In this document: one piece after another, positions 40,552-50,401 of the stretch
Layout: each line of letters starts with the position of its first letter
Position numbering within the stretch: position 1 is the first letter of the stretch
NCBI RefSeq assembly: GCF_000347775.1
Contig: NZ_APAT01000013.1
Coordinates: 62,001 to 126,000, forward strand
Direction of reading: 5' to 3'
Length of the DNA: 64,000 bases
From: Marinobacter santoriniensis NKSG1
GTDB taxonomy: Bacteria > Pseudomonadota > Gammaproteobacteria > Pseudomonadales > Oleiphilaceae
Notes under the pieces: generated by a model
The model's input: only the letters and a program-made list of their open reading frames with translations
The model's database searches: none
Told to the model about the DNA's origin: nothing
Made by a program: the position numbers and the translations under genes

Positions 40552-42345
40552 ATGACTGATACAAAAAAACCGCTGGGTATTACGGACGTAATCCTGCGAG
40601 ACGCCCACCAGTCCCTGCTTGCGACCCGAATGCGACTGGATGACATGCTGCCCATTGCCGAGAAGCTCGACAAGGTGGGTTACTGGTCGTTGGAATCCTG
40701 GGGTGGTGCGACCTTTGATGCCTGTATCCGGTACCTGGGCGAAGATCCGTGGGAGCGTATCCGGGAACTCAAGAAGGCGATGCCCAATACCCCCCAGCAG
40801 ATGCTTCTTCGGGGGCAGAACCTGTTGGGTTATCGCCATTACGCAGACGATGTGGTCGAGCGGTTTGTAGAGCGCGCTGCCGAGAATGGCGTGGACGTGT
40901 TCCGCATCTTTGATGCGATGAACGATCCGCGCAACCTGGAAACTGCCATCCGGGCGGTTCGCAAGACGGGCAAACACGCCCAGGGCACGATTTCCTACAC
41001 CACCAGTCCGGTACATACCATCGAGATGTGGGTCGAGCTGGCGAAGCAGGTCGAATCCATGGGCGCTGATTCCATTGCGATCAAGGACATGGCCGGTCTG
41101 CTCAAGCCTTACGTGGCCTATGATCTGGTCAGCCGGCTCAAGAAAGAACTGAATGTGCCCATTCACATGCAATGTCATGCGACGACGGGCATGTCCACCG
41201 CTACCGCCGTCAAGGCGGCGGAAGCGGGGATTGATAACGTCGACACGGCTATTTCGTCGATGAGTATGACCTACGGCCATTCCCCCACAGAGGCAGTGGT
41301 GGCTATTCTCGAGGGAACCGATCGGGATACCGGCCTGGACCTTAACCTGCTTGAGGAGATCGCCGGCTACTTCCGGGAAGTTCGCAAGAAATACGCGAAG
41401 TTTGAGGGCAGTCTCAAAGGGGTGGATTCCCGCATTCTCCTGGCCCAGGTGCCAGGTGGCATGCTGACCAACATGGAAAGCCAGCTGAGGGAGCAAAACG
41501 CGGCGGACAAGTTCGATGACGTTCTGGCTGAAATTCCCAAAGTTCGTGAGGACCTGGGGTACATCCCGCTGGTAACTCCGACCTCCCAGATCGTGGGCAC
41601 CCAGGCGGTGCTTAACGTGCTGACCGGTGAGCGCTACAAATCCATCTCCAAGGAGACCTCCGCCATTCTCAAAGGGGAATACGGGGCGGCTCCGGCAGCG
41701 TTCAACAAGGAACTTCAGGAACGGGTTCTGGATGGCAAGGAAGCGATTACCTGCCGTCCGGCCGACCTGATCGAGCCGGAAATGGACAAATTGACCGACG
41801 AGCTGAAAAAGCTGGCGGACGAGAAAGGGCTCAAGCTCGCCGACAACGTCGTTGACGATGTGCTGACCTACGCACTGTTCCCGCAAATCGGCCTGAAGTT
41901 CCTGGAAAACCGTGGCAACCCGGATGCGTTCGAGCCGGCGCCCTCAGCGGATAGCGCGGCCAGTGTGCCTGCCAAAAAGGCCGGTGGTCCGGAAACCTAT
42001 ACCGTGGATGTCAACGGCAAGAAATTCGTCGTTGCGGTTACCGAAGGCGGCGAGATCAGCCAGATCCAGCCAGAGGGCGGTGCGGCATCGTCCCCGGCGC
42101 CCGCCCAGGCTGCGGCGCCCGCGGCTGGTGAGGGAGAGCCGGTGGTGGCACCGCTTGGTGGCAATATCTTCAAGGTGCTGGTGTCGGCCGGAGACGTGGT
42201 CGAGGACGGCGATGTCCTGGTGATTCTCGAAGCCATGAAGATGGAAACGGAAGTCCGCGCACACAGAGCCGGCACTGTCGGCGAAGTCTTCATCAAGGTC
42301 GGTGATGCCGTATCCCCTGATGATGAAATGCTGACAATCGGATAA
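40552..42345 (+). CDS. oadA: Oxaloacetate decarboxylase alpha subunit (biotin-containing)
   Basis: Transfers the carboxyl group of oxaloacetate to biotin. 597 residues from ATG 40552; an upstream TTG at 40525 is less likely. Carboxyltransferase domain with [14 protein letters not shown] near 15, [11 protein letters not shown], and metal-binding [11 protein letters not shown]; Ala/Pro-rich linker about 510-530; C-terminal biotinyl domain with EAMKMETEV, whose second Lys-type position (Lys in AMKM, near 564) is biotinylated. Confidence 0.96.
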   Translation: MTDTKKPLGITDVILRDAHQSLLATRMRLDDMLPIAEKLDKVGYWSLESWGGATFDACIRYLGEDPWERIRELKKAMPNTPQQMLLRGQNLLGYRHYADDVVERFVERAAENGVDVFRIFDAMNDPRNLETAIRAVRKTGKHAQGTISYTTSPVHTIEMWVELAKQVESMGADSIAIKDMAGLLKPYVAYDLVSRLKKELNVPIHMQCHATTGMSTATAVKAAEAGIDNVDTAISSMSMTYGHSPTEAVVAILEGTDRDTGLDLNLLEEIAGYFREVRKKYAKFEGSLKGVDSRILLAQVPGGMLTNMESQLREQNAADKFDDVLAEIPKVREDLGYIPLVTPTSQIVGTQAVLNVLTGERYKSISKETSAILKGEYGAAPAAFNKELQERVLDGKEAITCRPADLIEPEMDKLTDELKKLADEKGLKLADNVVDDVLTYALFPQIGLKFLENRGNPDAFEPAPSADSAASVPAKKAGGPETYTVDVNGKKFVVAVTEGGEISQIQPEGGAASSPAPAQAAAPAAGEGEPVVAPLGGNIFKVLVSAGDVVEDGDVLVILEAMKMETEVRAHRAGTVGEVFIKVGDAVSPDDEMLTIG

Positions 42346-42358
42346 GGGCCAGCATTCC

Positions 42359-43681
42359 ATGGATAAGTTAATAACGTTGTGGACGGGCAGTGGCCTGTTC
42401 AACCTCTCAGCCGGCCAGTTCGTGATGATCTGTGTGGGCTTGCTCCTGCTGTTCCTTGCCATCCGCAAGGGCTTTGAGCCGCTGTTGCTGGTGCCCATCG
42501 GCTTCGGCGGAATCCTGGCGAACATTCCGGAGGCTGGCCTGGCCCTGTCGGCGGCGGAGAATGCCATTCACATCGGTAAACCCGATGTGCTGGCGGCACT
42601 GTCGGCTGTTCTGGATGTGTCCTATCAGGCGGGGCAGGCGGTGACGCCGGATTTGCTGGACGCTTTCAAGCATGCCTATAAAGAGGCCAGCTACGATGTG
42701 GTCCAGCAGGCCAGTGTGGTGGCCCAGACCTATGGCTACACCAACGGCATGCTCTACAACTTCTACTCGGTGGCGATTGCCAGCGGTGCGGCGCCCCTGA
42801 TCATCTTCATGGGCGTTGGTTCCATGACCGATTTTGGTCCCTTGCTGGCGAACCCGAAAACGTTGCTGCTGGGTGCGGCTGCGCAATTCGGTATTTTCGG
42901 CACGGTGCTTGGCGCGGCTCTGCTGGACTGGAGTGGCACCATGGATTTCACCATCCTGGAGGCGGCTGCGGTCGGGATCATCGGTGGTGCCGACGGTCCT
43001 ACCTCGATTTACGTGTCCAGCATACTGGCGCCGCATCTTCTGGGTGCGATTGCGGTAGCGGCCTATTCCTACATGGCGCTGGTGCCGATGATCCAGCCGC
43101 CGATCATGAAAGCGCTGACGTCTGAGAAAGAGCGTTCCATCAAGATGTCCCAGCTGCGCCCGGTCAGCAAGAAGGAGCGTATTGCCTTCCCGATCGTCGT
43201 TCTGATTGCAACTGCGCTGTTCCTGCCGGATGCGGCACCGCTGCTCGGGATGTTCTGCTTCGGTAACCTGATGCGTGAGTGTGGTGTGGTGGAGCGCCTG
43301 AGCGATACTTCCCAGAATGCGCTGATCAACATTGTGACCATCTTCCTTGGGTTGTCGGTGGGCTCCAAACTGAGTGCCGATAAATTCCTGGATCTCCAGA
43401 CGCTGGGTATCCTGGTGTTGGGTATGGCGGCGTTTTGTGTGGGTACGGCCTGTGGTGTTCTGATGGCGAAGTTGATGAATGCCGTGACCAAGGAGAAGAT
43501 CAATCCGCTGATTGGTTCGGCGGGTGTCTCGGCGGTGCCGATGGCGGCCCGGGTGTCGAACAAGGTCGGGCTGGATGCCAACCCGCACAACTTCCTGCTG
43601 ATGCATGCCATGGGGCCAAACGTGGCCGGTGTGATTGGCTCGGCGGTTGCGGCGGGTGTGATGATCAAGCTGTTGGGCTGA
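42359..43681 (+). CDS. oadB: Oxaloacetate decarboxylase beta subunit (Na+ pump)
   Basis: 440-residue membrane protein that decarboxylates carboxybiotin and exports Na+. About nine hydrophobic segments; the conserved [16 protein letters not shown] near 210 contains the essential Asp. It starts 13 bases after oadA. Oad can conserve energy as a sodium gradient or, in aerobes, balance oxaloacetate. Confidence 0.96.
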   Translation: MDKLITLWTGSGLFNLSAGQFVMICVGLLLLFLAIRKGFEPLLLVPIGFGGILANIPEAGLALSAAENAIHIGKPDVLAALSAVLDVSYQAGQAVTPDLLDAFKHAYKEASYDVVQQASVVAQTYGYTNGMLYNFYSVAIASGAAPLIIFMGVGSMTDFGPLLANPKTLLLGAAAQFGIFGTVLGAALLDWSGTMDFTILEAAAVGIIGGADGPTSIYVSSILAPHLLGAIAVAAYSYMALVPMIQPPIMKALTSEKERSIKMSQLRPVSKKERIAFPIVVLIATALFLPDAAPLLGMFCFGNLMRECGVVERLSDTSQNALINIVTIFLGLSVGSKLSADKFLDLQTLGILVLGMAAFCVGTACGVLMAKLMNAVTKEKINPLIGSAGVSAVPMAARVSNKVGLDANPHNFLLMHAMGPNVAGVIGSAVAAGVMIKLLG

Positions 43682-43700
43682 TCGTCTCGTTGCAGTACCG

Positions 43701-43731
43701 AAAACCCCGCCTTTGTGCGGGGTTTTCTTTT
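43701..43731 (+). terminator. Rho-independent terminator of oadGAB
   Basis: AAAACCCCGC (43701-43710) and GCGGGGTTTT (43717-43726), loop CTTTGT, followed by CTTTT. Confidence 0.92.
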
Positions 43732-43755
43732 ACAGGACTGGTAACCTGGGGAGTT

Positions 43756-43867
43756 GAGTGTATGCGGGGACCTTCTTTCAGGAACCGCTACGAGCACATC
43801 CCTGTGCGCTTGACTCCGGCCATCCATGGCCTCCGACATTCCTGAAAGAAGGTCCCCGCATACACTC
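43756..43867. repeat. Structured intergenic palindromic element, copy 2
   Basis: Perfect 29-bp inverted arms (43756-43784 and 43839-43867) around a 54-nt core with hairpins GCACA-TCCC-TGTGC (43794-43807) and GGCCAT-CC-ATGGCC (43818-43831). Lies between the oadB terminator and the end of dnaE2, so transcription termination is already provided on one side. Core is 43/54 identical to 8884-8937; arms are only loosely similar. Confidence 0.9.
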
Positions 43868-43897
43868 CTGGACTTTCGAGTTGTCGCTTCTGAGATC

Positions 43898-46800
43898 TTA
43901 GTGAAAATTTCTTGAAGTGACTGGAAGCGTCTTTATCAGATGGCTAAGATCCGAGAGCTTTCCCGCCATAACGTGAACGATATCGCCCTCTCTCTCCAGA
44001 ACACCCTTCACGTGTAACAACCGAGCGGTCAGCAGCGGTTTGCGTTGCCGTCGTGCGGTTTCGAGCCACACCACCACATTAACGTTGCCGGTTTCGTCTT
44101 CGAGGGTGACGAAGGTCACGCCGGAGGCGGAGCTGGGGCGTTGACGGCCGGTGACCAGACCGGCGACCTGGACGGGAATCCCGGCCTTCGTGCTCTTCAG
44201 TTGTTCGGAGGTCAGGCAAAAGCGCAGGTGCCCCTGTTCCCGGAGCAGGGCCAGTGGATGGCGTTGCAGGGTGAGGCCCTGGCTGGCGTAATCGGCCAGG
44301 ACGTTCTGGCCTTCGCTGGGGTCGGGGAGCAGGGTACAGTGGTCTGGCTGGTAGTCCGCTGGTATGTCCTCTGCGAACAGGGCAGCCGGTTGTTCGTGAT
44401 CCAGCAGTTGCCAGTAAGCCTGGTGGCGGTTGGCGGTGAATCCGGGCATGGCATTGGCGCCGGCGAGCAGTTCCATATCCCGCTGGTTCAGGTGGGCCTG
44501 GCGTCGCAGTTCGGTTGCGGAGCGGTAGCCGCTGTCAGGCCGGTTCTGGTGAATGCGGTTGGCGCCTTCACGGGACAGTCCCTGGATAATTCTCAGGCCC
44601 AGGCGCAGGTGGTGATCCGGGCTTTCGAGGGTGTGGTCCCACTGGCTGTGGTTTACATCGGGAGGCAACACCTGAACCCGATGGCGGCGGGCATCCTGGA
44701 CCAGCTGGGAGGGCGAATAGAAGCCCATGGGCTGGCTGTTGAGCAGGGCACAGTAAAACGCCGCCGGGTAATGTCGTTTGATCCAGGCGGACACGTAGAC
44801 CAGCAGGGCAAAGCTGGCGGCGTGGGATTCCGGGAAGCCGTAGCCGCCGAAGCCGCAGATCTGCTGATACAGGCGTTCTGCGAAATCAGCATCGTGGCCC
44901 CGTTCGAGCATGCCGGTGATGAGTTTTTCACGAAAAGGTGTCAGGTCGCCATGGGATTTCCAGGCGGCCATGGCGCGGCGGAGCTGATCGGCTTCGCCAG
45001 CCGAGAAACCGGCGGCCACCATGGCAAGTTTGATGACCTGCTCCTGGAAAATGGGAACGCCGAGGGTGCGTTCGAGGACCCGGCGGACCGCGTCATTGGG
45101 GTAGTCCACGGGTTCCAGGCCATGTTTTCGACGCAGGTACGGGTGAACCATATCCCCCTGGATCGGGCCGGGCCGCACGATGGCGACTTCGATCACCAGA
45201 TCGTAATAGGTTTCCGGCCTGAGTCTGGGCAGCATGTTGATCTGGGCGCGGGATTCTACCTGGAACACGCCGATGCTGTCGCCTTTCTGAAGCATGGCGT
45301 AGGTGGCCGGATCTTCCTGTGGAATGTCCTGGATATTGAAAGGCTCGCCTTTCTGTTCGCCGATCAGGGTCAGTGCCTTACGGATGGCGGAGAGCATGCC
45401 GAGGGCCAGTACGTCCACCTTCATCAGGCCCAGGCTTTCCAGGTCGTCCTTGTCCCACTGGATGACGGTACGGTCTTGCATGGCGGCGTTTTCCACCGGG
45501 ACCAGTTCCGCCAGGGGCCCGGCGCTGATGACAAAACCGCCTACATGCTGGGACAGATGCCGGGGAAAGCCCAGCAAGGTGTTGACCAGGGTAAAGAACT
45601 GATCTGCCACTGATGGATTCCGGGTAAGGTGCTTGTCCAGTACCTGCTGGCGCCAGTTGGTAGCCTTGTCCCGCCAGTCGATGCCATCCAGCAGCTGTTC
45701 GACCAGTGCCGGATCGAATCCCAGGGCTTTGCCAACATCCCGGATGGCGCTGCGCGGACGGTAGCGGATGACGGTTGCGGCCAGCGCAGCCCGTTCCCGG
45801 GTATAGCGCTGATAGATGTACTGGATGACCTCTTCCCGGCGTTCATGTTCGAAATCCACGTCGATATCCGGCGGTTCATCCCGGTCTTTGGAGATGAACC
45901 GCTCGAACAGCAGTTCCACGTTAGCGGGGTTTACCTCTGTAATGCCCAGGCAGTAACACACTGCGGAATTGGCGGCTGACCCGCGGCCCTGGCACAGGAT
46001 GCCCTGGCTCCGGGCGAAGGCGACGATGTCGTGAATGGTGAGGAAGTAGTGTTCGTACTTCATCTCCGAAATCAGTTCCAGCTCCTTGCGGATCAGGGCC
46101 TGGACCTGCAGCGGCGTGCCTCCGGGGTAGCGTTGGCGTTCGCCCTCGTGAGTCAGGCGTTTGAGGTAGCCGGCCGGGGTTTCTCCGGAGGGAACCAGAT
46201 CCGGAGGATACTCGTAACGCAGGCTGCCCGGTTCGAACGAACAGGCTTCGGCAATGCGAAGGGTCTGGTGCAGCCATTCTTCGGGAAACAGCCGTTGCAG
46301 AACGGGCAGCGGACGCAGGTAACGTTCACCGTTCTGGAACAGGCAATGGCCGGCCTGTTCCAGGGGCGTGTGATGGCGCAGGGCGGTCAGTACATCCTGC
46401 AGGGGCTGGCGCTCCCGGGTATGCATATGCACTTCGCCGCAGGCCGTGATCGGGCAGTGGAGTTGTTCTGCAAGCCATCGGACACGGGCCAGATGGTGTT
46501 CTTCGCCGGATTCCAGGGTGCGGGCGGCGGCGATCCAGAGTCGATGCTCAAACAGCCGGTTCAGCCACTCACCACAAGCCTGTGCCCGGTTGGCGTTTGC
46601 CTCGGCAACGGTAGGTGGCAGCCAGAGGCAAAGGCAGTCATCCAGTTCGTGGGTTTCCACGTCCCTGAAGAGTAACCGGTATTGACCTTTTTCGGCCCGA
46701 CGACGGCCAGTGGTAATCAGTTGGCATAACTGGCCATAGCCCCGTCGGGTACGGGCCAGGAGGATGAATCGGGGCGTTGCGGCACCGTCCGGGGCATCCT

Positions 46801-47011
46801 CCAGAGCGAACCAGCTGCCGGTGATCAGCTTCACCGGGCTGTCCTTCAGCGCGGCCCAGGCCCGGGGAATGCCGGCGACGGAGCAGGCATCGGTGATGGC
46901 CAGAGCAGCATAGCCCAGTTCTGCTGCCCTCTGAGCCAGTTCATGAGGGTGGGAGGCACCGGTCAGGAAGGTGAAATTGCTGAAGCAGAAGAGTTCGGCG
47001 TAGCCGGGCAT
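43898..47011 (-). CDS. dnaE2: Error-prone DNA polymerase DnaE2 (ImuC)
   Basis: C-family polymerase for SOS-induced translesion synthesis. 1037 residues from ATG 47011 (MPGYAELFCFSNFTFLTGAS, matching the usual N-terminus); ATG 47032 is an alternative. PHP domain at the N-terminus, polymerase motif PDIDVDFEHERREEV near 380, fingers with QGRGSAANSAVCY-like loop (CQGRGSAANSAVCYCLG), helix-hairpin-helix and OB domain (GLVTGRQRP). Third gene of imuA-imuB-dnaE2. Confidence 0.95.
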   Translation of the reverse strand: MPGYAELFCFSNFTFLTGASHPHELAQRAAELGYAALAITDACSVAGIPRAWAALKDSPVKLITGSWFALEDAPDGAATPRFILLARTRRGYGQLCQLITTGRRRAEKGQYRLLFRDVETHELDDCLCLWLPPTVAEANANRAQACGEWLNRLFEHRLWIAAARTLESGEEHHLARVRWLAEQLHCPITACGEVHMHTRERQPLQDVLTALRHHTPLEQAGHCLFQNGERYLRPLPVLQRLFPEEWLHQTLRIAEACSFEPGSLRYEYPPDLVPSGETPAGYLKRLTHEGERQRYPGGTPLQVQALIRKELELISEMKYEHYFLTIHDIVAFARSQGILCQGRGSAANSAVCYCLGITEVNPANVELLFERFISKDRDEPPDIDVDFEHERREEVIQYIYQRYTRERAALAATVIRYRPRSAIRDVGKALGFDPALVEQLLDGIDWRDKATNWRQQVLDKHLTRNPSVADQFFTLVNTLLGFPRHLSQHVGGFVISAGPLAELVPVENAAMQDRTVIQWDKDDLESLGLMKVDVLALGMLSAIRKALTLIGEQKGEPFNIQDIPQEDPATYAMLQKGDSIGVFQVESRAQINMLPRLRPETYYDLVIEVAIVRPGPIQGDMVHPYLRRKHGLEPVDYPNDAVRRVLERTLGVPIFQEQVIKLAMVAAGFSAGEADQLRRAMAAWKSHGDLTPFREKLITGMLERGHDADFAERLYQQICGFGGYGFPESHAASFALLVYVSAWIKRHYPAAFYCALLNSQPMGFYSPSQLVQDARRHRVQVLPPDVNHSQWDHTLESPDHHLRLGLRIIQGLSREGANRIHQNRPDSGYRSATELRRQAHLNQRDMELLAGANAMPGFTANRHQAYWQLLDHEQPAALFAEDIPADYQPDHCTLLPDPSEGQNVLADYASQGLTLQRHPLALLREQGHLRFCLTSEQLKSTKAGIPVQVAGLVTGRQRPSSASGVTFVTLEDETGNVNVVVWLETARRQRKPLLTARLLHVKGVLEREGDIVHVMAGKLSDLSHLIKTLPVTSRNFH

Positions 47012-47015
47012 GGCG

Positions 47016-48434
47016 CTATCCAAACCAGCCATGGATGAACCAGCCCTCACGCACATCCCGGAAAACCCAGGCCAGCTGCCCGCTCCGTAGCTGGGCAATG
47101 TAGTAGTCCCGGTGCACCCGTTCGCCATCCCACCAGCCACCGCTGATGCGTTCCGGGCCCGAAAACCAGGCTATTGGTGGTTCGGTCAGGGGCTGTGGCC
47201 CCTGAAGCAGCCAGACAGGGCGGCGGGGCAGATACTCCGGATTGGTCAGGCGGGTTTTGTGTTTGCTTTGCACCTCCGAGGCCGACCAGGCCCTTTCCGG
47301 TCGATGGTCTTCCCGGGGGGACAGTCGTTTCAGGGCGTGATCGCCCAATCGGGCCTGTAAACGGCTGATCAGGGTGTGCCAGGCTTCGTTCAGGTCCTGG
47401 CTTTCGCCCAGGAGATCCTGTCCTGTGGGGGCTTCGCGCCCGACAAAGCGTTTCACCGACAGCACCAGTGCCACGACAGGGGCTCGAAGTGGTTGTTGTT
47501 CGAGCCGCAGCCGGATCAGGTTCAGAAACGCATCAGCCCGGTGTTCCGGGCCGGACGTCCGGATACGCAGGCGGGTACCCTCCTCATGCCGATGCTGCAG
47601 GATCAGGTGCAGGCTGTCAGTATCCTGCTGGCGCCAACACAGGTCGTCTTCCAGTTCCGAGAGCATGCGCTGGAGGGGGAACAGCAAGCCCTGGCTATGC
47701 TCAATTTCCTGTACAAAGTCTGCCTGCTGGCGAAAAGAGTGGGGCGGCTGCCAGGGGGATTGGGGATCCGGGCGAGAACCCTGGATTCTCTGGATGCGTG
47801 CGAGGGTTTCCGGAGACAGGCGGCGTGCCAGTTCCGGTGCAGGCAGGGCAAACACCTCGCCCAGGGTGTTCAGCCCCAGTCGTTGCAGACGGGTGCAGGT
47901 TTTGGCATCAAACTCCGCCGCCATCAGGGGCATGGCCTCCAGGGTGCGGAGGATGTGTCCCCGGTCTCCCGTGCATTCGCCCTTGCCGGCCCGGGCAATC
48001 AGGCGGGCGGCCAGCGGGGTATGACCGGTAGCCGCCCAGGCCGTGAGCCGATGTTCATCCAGCGCCTGCTCCACGGTTTGCCAGACCGCTGGCAAACCAC
48101 CGTACAGTTTTTGCAGGCTGCCGATTTCGGCCAACAGACCATCAGGGGGCGTCAGAGTAATATGAGCGGCGTACCGGTACAGCCACCGGGCCTGGTCTTC
48201 CAGTATCCGCTCGTCCTGTTCGGGCTGCGCTCGCACGATACCCAGTTCCGGCACCAGTGTGATGGCGGTTTTCAAGCGCATGCCGGTCTGAACCCCCCGA
48301 TTCCGGGCTTCCGGGCAGGACTGGAGTACACGTTGTCCGGTGCCTTCCACGATGACCAGGGGGCGTTGCTCCTGACGATCGCGGCGAATGTGATCCAACA
48401 GCAAGTGTGGAAAGTGCAGGTACAGCCAGAGCAT
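47016..48434 (-). CDS. imuB: ImuB, Y-family polymerase-like protein
   Basis: 472 residues from ATG 48434 (MLWLYLHFPHLLLDHI). Has the Y-family palm/fingers/little-finger layout but lacks the catalytic acidic residues: the first strand reads LYLHFP instead of hydrophobic-D-hydrophobic-D, as in other ImuB proteins. ImuB is the non-catalytic hub that binds the beta clamp, ImuA and DnaE2. Stop is 4 bases before the dnaE2 ATG and the start is 7 bases after imuA, so one transcript. Confidence 0.92.
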   Translation of the reverse strand: MLWLYLHFPHLLLDHIRRDRQEQRPLVIVEGTGQRVLQSCPEARNRGVQTGMRLKTAITLVPELGIVRAQPEQDERILEDQARWLYRYAAHITLTPPDGLLAEIGSLQKLYGGLPAVWQTVEQALDEHRLTAWAATGHTPLAARLIARAGKGECTGDRGHILRTLEAMPLMAAEFDAKTCTRLQRLGLNTLGEVFALPAPELARRLSPETLARIQRIQGSRPDPQSPWQPPHSFRQQADFVQEIEHSQGLLFPLQRMLSELEDDLCWRQQDTDSLHLILQHRHEEGTRLRIRTSGPEHRADAFLNLIRLRLEQQPLRAPVVALVLSVKRFVGREAPTGQDLLGESQDLNEAWHTLISRLQARLGDHALKRLSPREDHRPERAWSASEVQSKHKTRLTNPEYLPRRPVWLLQGPQPLTEPPIAWFSGPERISGGWWDGERVHRDYYIAQLRSGQLAWVFRDVREGWFIHGWFG

Positions 48435-48441
48435 GTTGGTC

Positions 48442-49131
48442 CTATCGCCGCGATTGGTGCCAGGGACCCTGAACCACCTGAGGGGTGTCCCGGAAAGCCA
48501 GGTCAGCCCGGTGCGCCATGGCCAGGCTGCAGCGCTGGCCGGGCCAGCTACCACGCCGCTTGACCACATTGACCTTCAGATCCTGGCGATCACCCGGTGT
48601 CAGCTCCAGTCGCAAAGCGGCCGGGGAATTCTGATCTGTATGCCGTCGCTCCCGGAACAACACGCACACGTTGCTGCCAGCTTCTGACGCAAGCTGGAGC
48701 CGACGTATGTCGCGAGTGGCCAGTTTGCCCGGCCACGCCAGTACCAGGCCGGTAACGGGGGAACGCAGGCAGTTTTCCAGGGTCCAGAGGAAATCCCCTT
48801 CGTCCTCGGCCTGAATCATGACGACCTGATCCAGGTTGATCCCCTCCCGGGCCAGGGCCGGAGCATAGGGGGTATGGGGCGGATTCAGCCAGAACACGGT
48901 TTTGCCCGTGCCGGTCAGCCGTTGCATCAGTGGCAGCAGCAGATGTATTTCGCCGATGCCCGGTTGATCGACAAGGCATTCGCTCAGGGCGCCCCGGGGC
49001 CAGCCAATGCCGCCAAGCTGATTGTCCAGTACCTGGTAGCCGGTTGGCTCCGAAGGCGTGGCAATTTTGTTGTGCCGGTGTCCCTGCCAGACCCGTGCGT
49101 CCTGCATCAGTGTATTCAGCAGCTCGCTCAT
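48442..49131 (-). CDS. imuA: ImuA, RecA-like mutasome protein
   Basis: 229 residues from ATG 49131 with ribosome site GGAGAG. RecA-like core: GYQVLDNQLGGIGWPRGALSE at 32, glycine-rich loop degraded (QPGIGEIHLLLPLMQ), WLNPPHTPYAPAL near 85, and LVLAWPGKL. It acts with ImuB and DnaE2 in damage-induced mutagenesis. First gene behind a LexA box. Confidence 0.9.
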   Translation of the reverse strand: MSELLNTLMQDARVWQGHRHNKIATPSEPTGYQVLDNQLGGIGWPRGALSECLVDQPGIGEIHLLLPLMQRLTGTGKTVFWLNPPHTPYAPALAREGINLDQVVMIQAEDEGDFLWTLENCLRSPVTGLVLAWPGKLATRDIRRLQLASEAGSNVCVLFRERRHTDQNSPAALRLELTPGDRQDLKVNVVKRRGSWPGQRCSLAMAHRADLAFRDTPQVVQGPWHQSRR

Positions 49132-49146
49132 GGTGGGGCTCTCCAA

Positions 49147-49166
49147 TACTGTTTAAATATACAGTA
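49147..49166. promoter_or_regulatory. LexA (SOS) box
   Basis: TACTGTTTAAATATACAGTA: perfect CTGT-N8-ACAG core with symmetric TA flanks, 16 bases upstream of the imuA ATG. Matches the E. coli type consensus. It sits in the 124-base gap to the divergent phhB, and might in principle also affect that gene. Confidence 0.93.
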
Positions 49167-49255
49167 TTCTGAAGTGGGCCGGATTTCAAGCACGGGTTGA
49201 TAAACCGGAGTGTTGCACCCAACGTAATGGCAGGGAGCAAAAAGGAGGTTCGAAT

Positions 49256-49603
49256 ATGACCCAATTGAGACAGCAATCCTGTGAAGCCTGCAGTGCCGAT
49301 GCGCCCAGAGTCAGTGATGCCGAAAAGGCAGAGCTGCTGAAAGATGTGCCCGGCTGGGAAGTTGAAACCCTGGACGGGGAAGAGCAGCTCCGGCATGCAT
49401 TCAAATTCCGGAATTTTGCCGAGGCCCAGGCGTTCACCAACAAAGTGGCGGACCTGGCCGAAGCGGAAAACCATCACCCGGCCATCCTGCTGGAATGGGG
49501 CAAGGTGACGGTTCGCTGGTGGACCCACAAAATAGGGGGTCTGCACAAGAATGACTTCATCATGGCCGCCCGTACTGACGAGGCCTACAAGGCCATGCAG
49601 TGA
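49256..49603 (+). CDS. phhB: Pterin-4a-carbinolamine dehydratase
   Basis: Recycles the pterin cofactor of phenylalanine hydroxylase. 115 residues with the signature [20 protein letters not shown] and [12 protein letters not shown] near 73-100. An N-terminal 20-residue Cys-containing extension ([12 protein letters not shown]) is common in Pseudomonas-type PhhB. Strong ribosome site AAAGGAGG. No phhA in the window. Confidence 0.93.
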   Translation: MTQLRQQSCEACSADAPRVSDAEKAELLKDVPGWEVETLDGEEQLRHAFKFRNFAEAQAFTNKVADLAEAENHHPAILLEWGKVTVRWWTHKIGGLHKNDFIMAARTDEAYKAMQ

Positions 49604-49653
49604 GGCAGTGTTTATCGAGTTGCCAATATCATTGACCGGAAACAGGATCAGTC

Positions 49654-49929
49654 ATGGTTGAAGACTGGACGGATAACCCACTGACCTTGAAGCTTGGACG
49701 GGAAGAGTTGATCATTCGCCGTCGATACGAGGTCCTGAGTATCATTAACGACTTTTTCATTGCTATCTGGTTCCTGATCGGCAGTATTCTGTTCCTGTTT
49801 CCGGAATACGAGACGGCGGCCGTCTGGTTGTTTATCATTGGCAGCTTCCAGTTTCTGATTCGCCCTACCATCCGGCTGATCAGTCACATTCACATCAAGC
49901 GCATTCCTTCGAGTAACTGGGAGTCATAG
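49654..49929 (+). CDS. YrhK-like small membrane protein
   Basis: 91 residues with two membrane helices (about 31-52 and 56-74) after a charged start; LIIRRRYEVLSIINDFFIAIW is the YrhK-domain signature. Function unknown. Follows phhB by 50 bases and is 7 bases from the next gene, so the two small membrane genes are probably one unit. Confidence 0.78.
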   Translation: MVEDWTDNPLTLKLGREELIIRRRYEVLSIINDFFIAIWFLIGSILFLFPEYETAAVWLFIIGSFQFLIRPTIRLISHIHIKRIPSSNWES

Positions 49930-49936
49930 CCCGACC

Positions 49937-50287
49937 ATGACGCAGACACGTTCCTTTGTTCTTGTATTCATTGTTCCCCTGGCAGTCTTTGTGATCCTGG
50001 GGGCTGTGATTTTCGGAGGGCAGGCGCTTTCCGAAACCCGCGGTGATGCCGAGGTTCAGCAGGCGATTGCTGCTGCCGTGAATGCAGGCAATGCAGACGT
50101 CGAAGTTGTGAACCTCCAGCGGGTGGATCATGGTTACGGTGTCTGTGGCACTTACCGTGTGACTGGTAGCGATAAGGGCTTCTCGTCTTTCTACTACGAA
50201 ACGGTCAATAAAAAGGTTGTTCTGGATACCTCCTCCCAGGCATTCCAGTCCCGTTGCGGATTTTCCACGCTCTGCGACACGTTCTGA
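49937..50287 (+). CDS. Hypothetical membrane-anchored protein
   Basis: 116 residues. One N-terminal hydrophobic helix (about 8-30) and a short soluble domain with two Cys pairs in a periplasmic-like region (GVCGTYRV near 70; SRCGFSTLCDTF at the end), which might form a disulfide. I do not recognise a family. Ribosome site is weak. Confidence 0.6.
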   Translation: MTQTRSFVLVFIVPLAVFVILGAVIFGGQALSETRGDAEVQQAIAAAVNAGNADVEVVNLQRVDHGYGVCGTYRVTGSDKGFSSFYYETVNKKVVLDTSSQAFQSRCGFSTLCDTF

Positions 50288-50401
50288 CATGACTGGCGGC
50301 TGAGACCAAATGTCGCATCTGCTGTGACACCGGGGAGCCGGTTGGTAGAGTGCGTGTTCGATACCACAGCTTGCCCGATTCAACCTTTCAAGGAGCACTC
50401 C

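Noticed and set aside
40276-41886. 536-codon frame antisense to oadG/oadA
   Set aside because: Shadow of oadA codon bias; the sense strand encodes a clear biotin enzyme.
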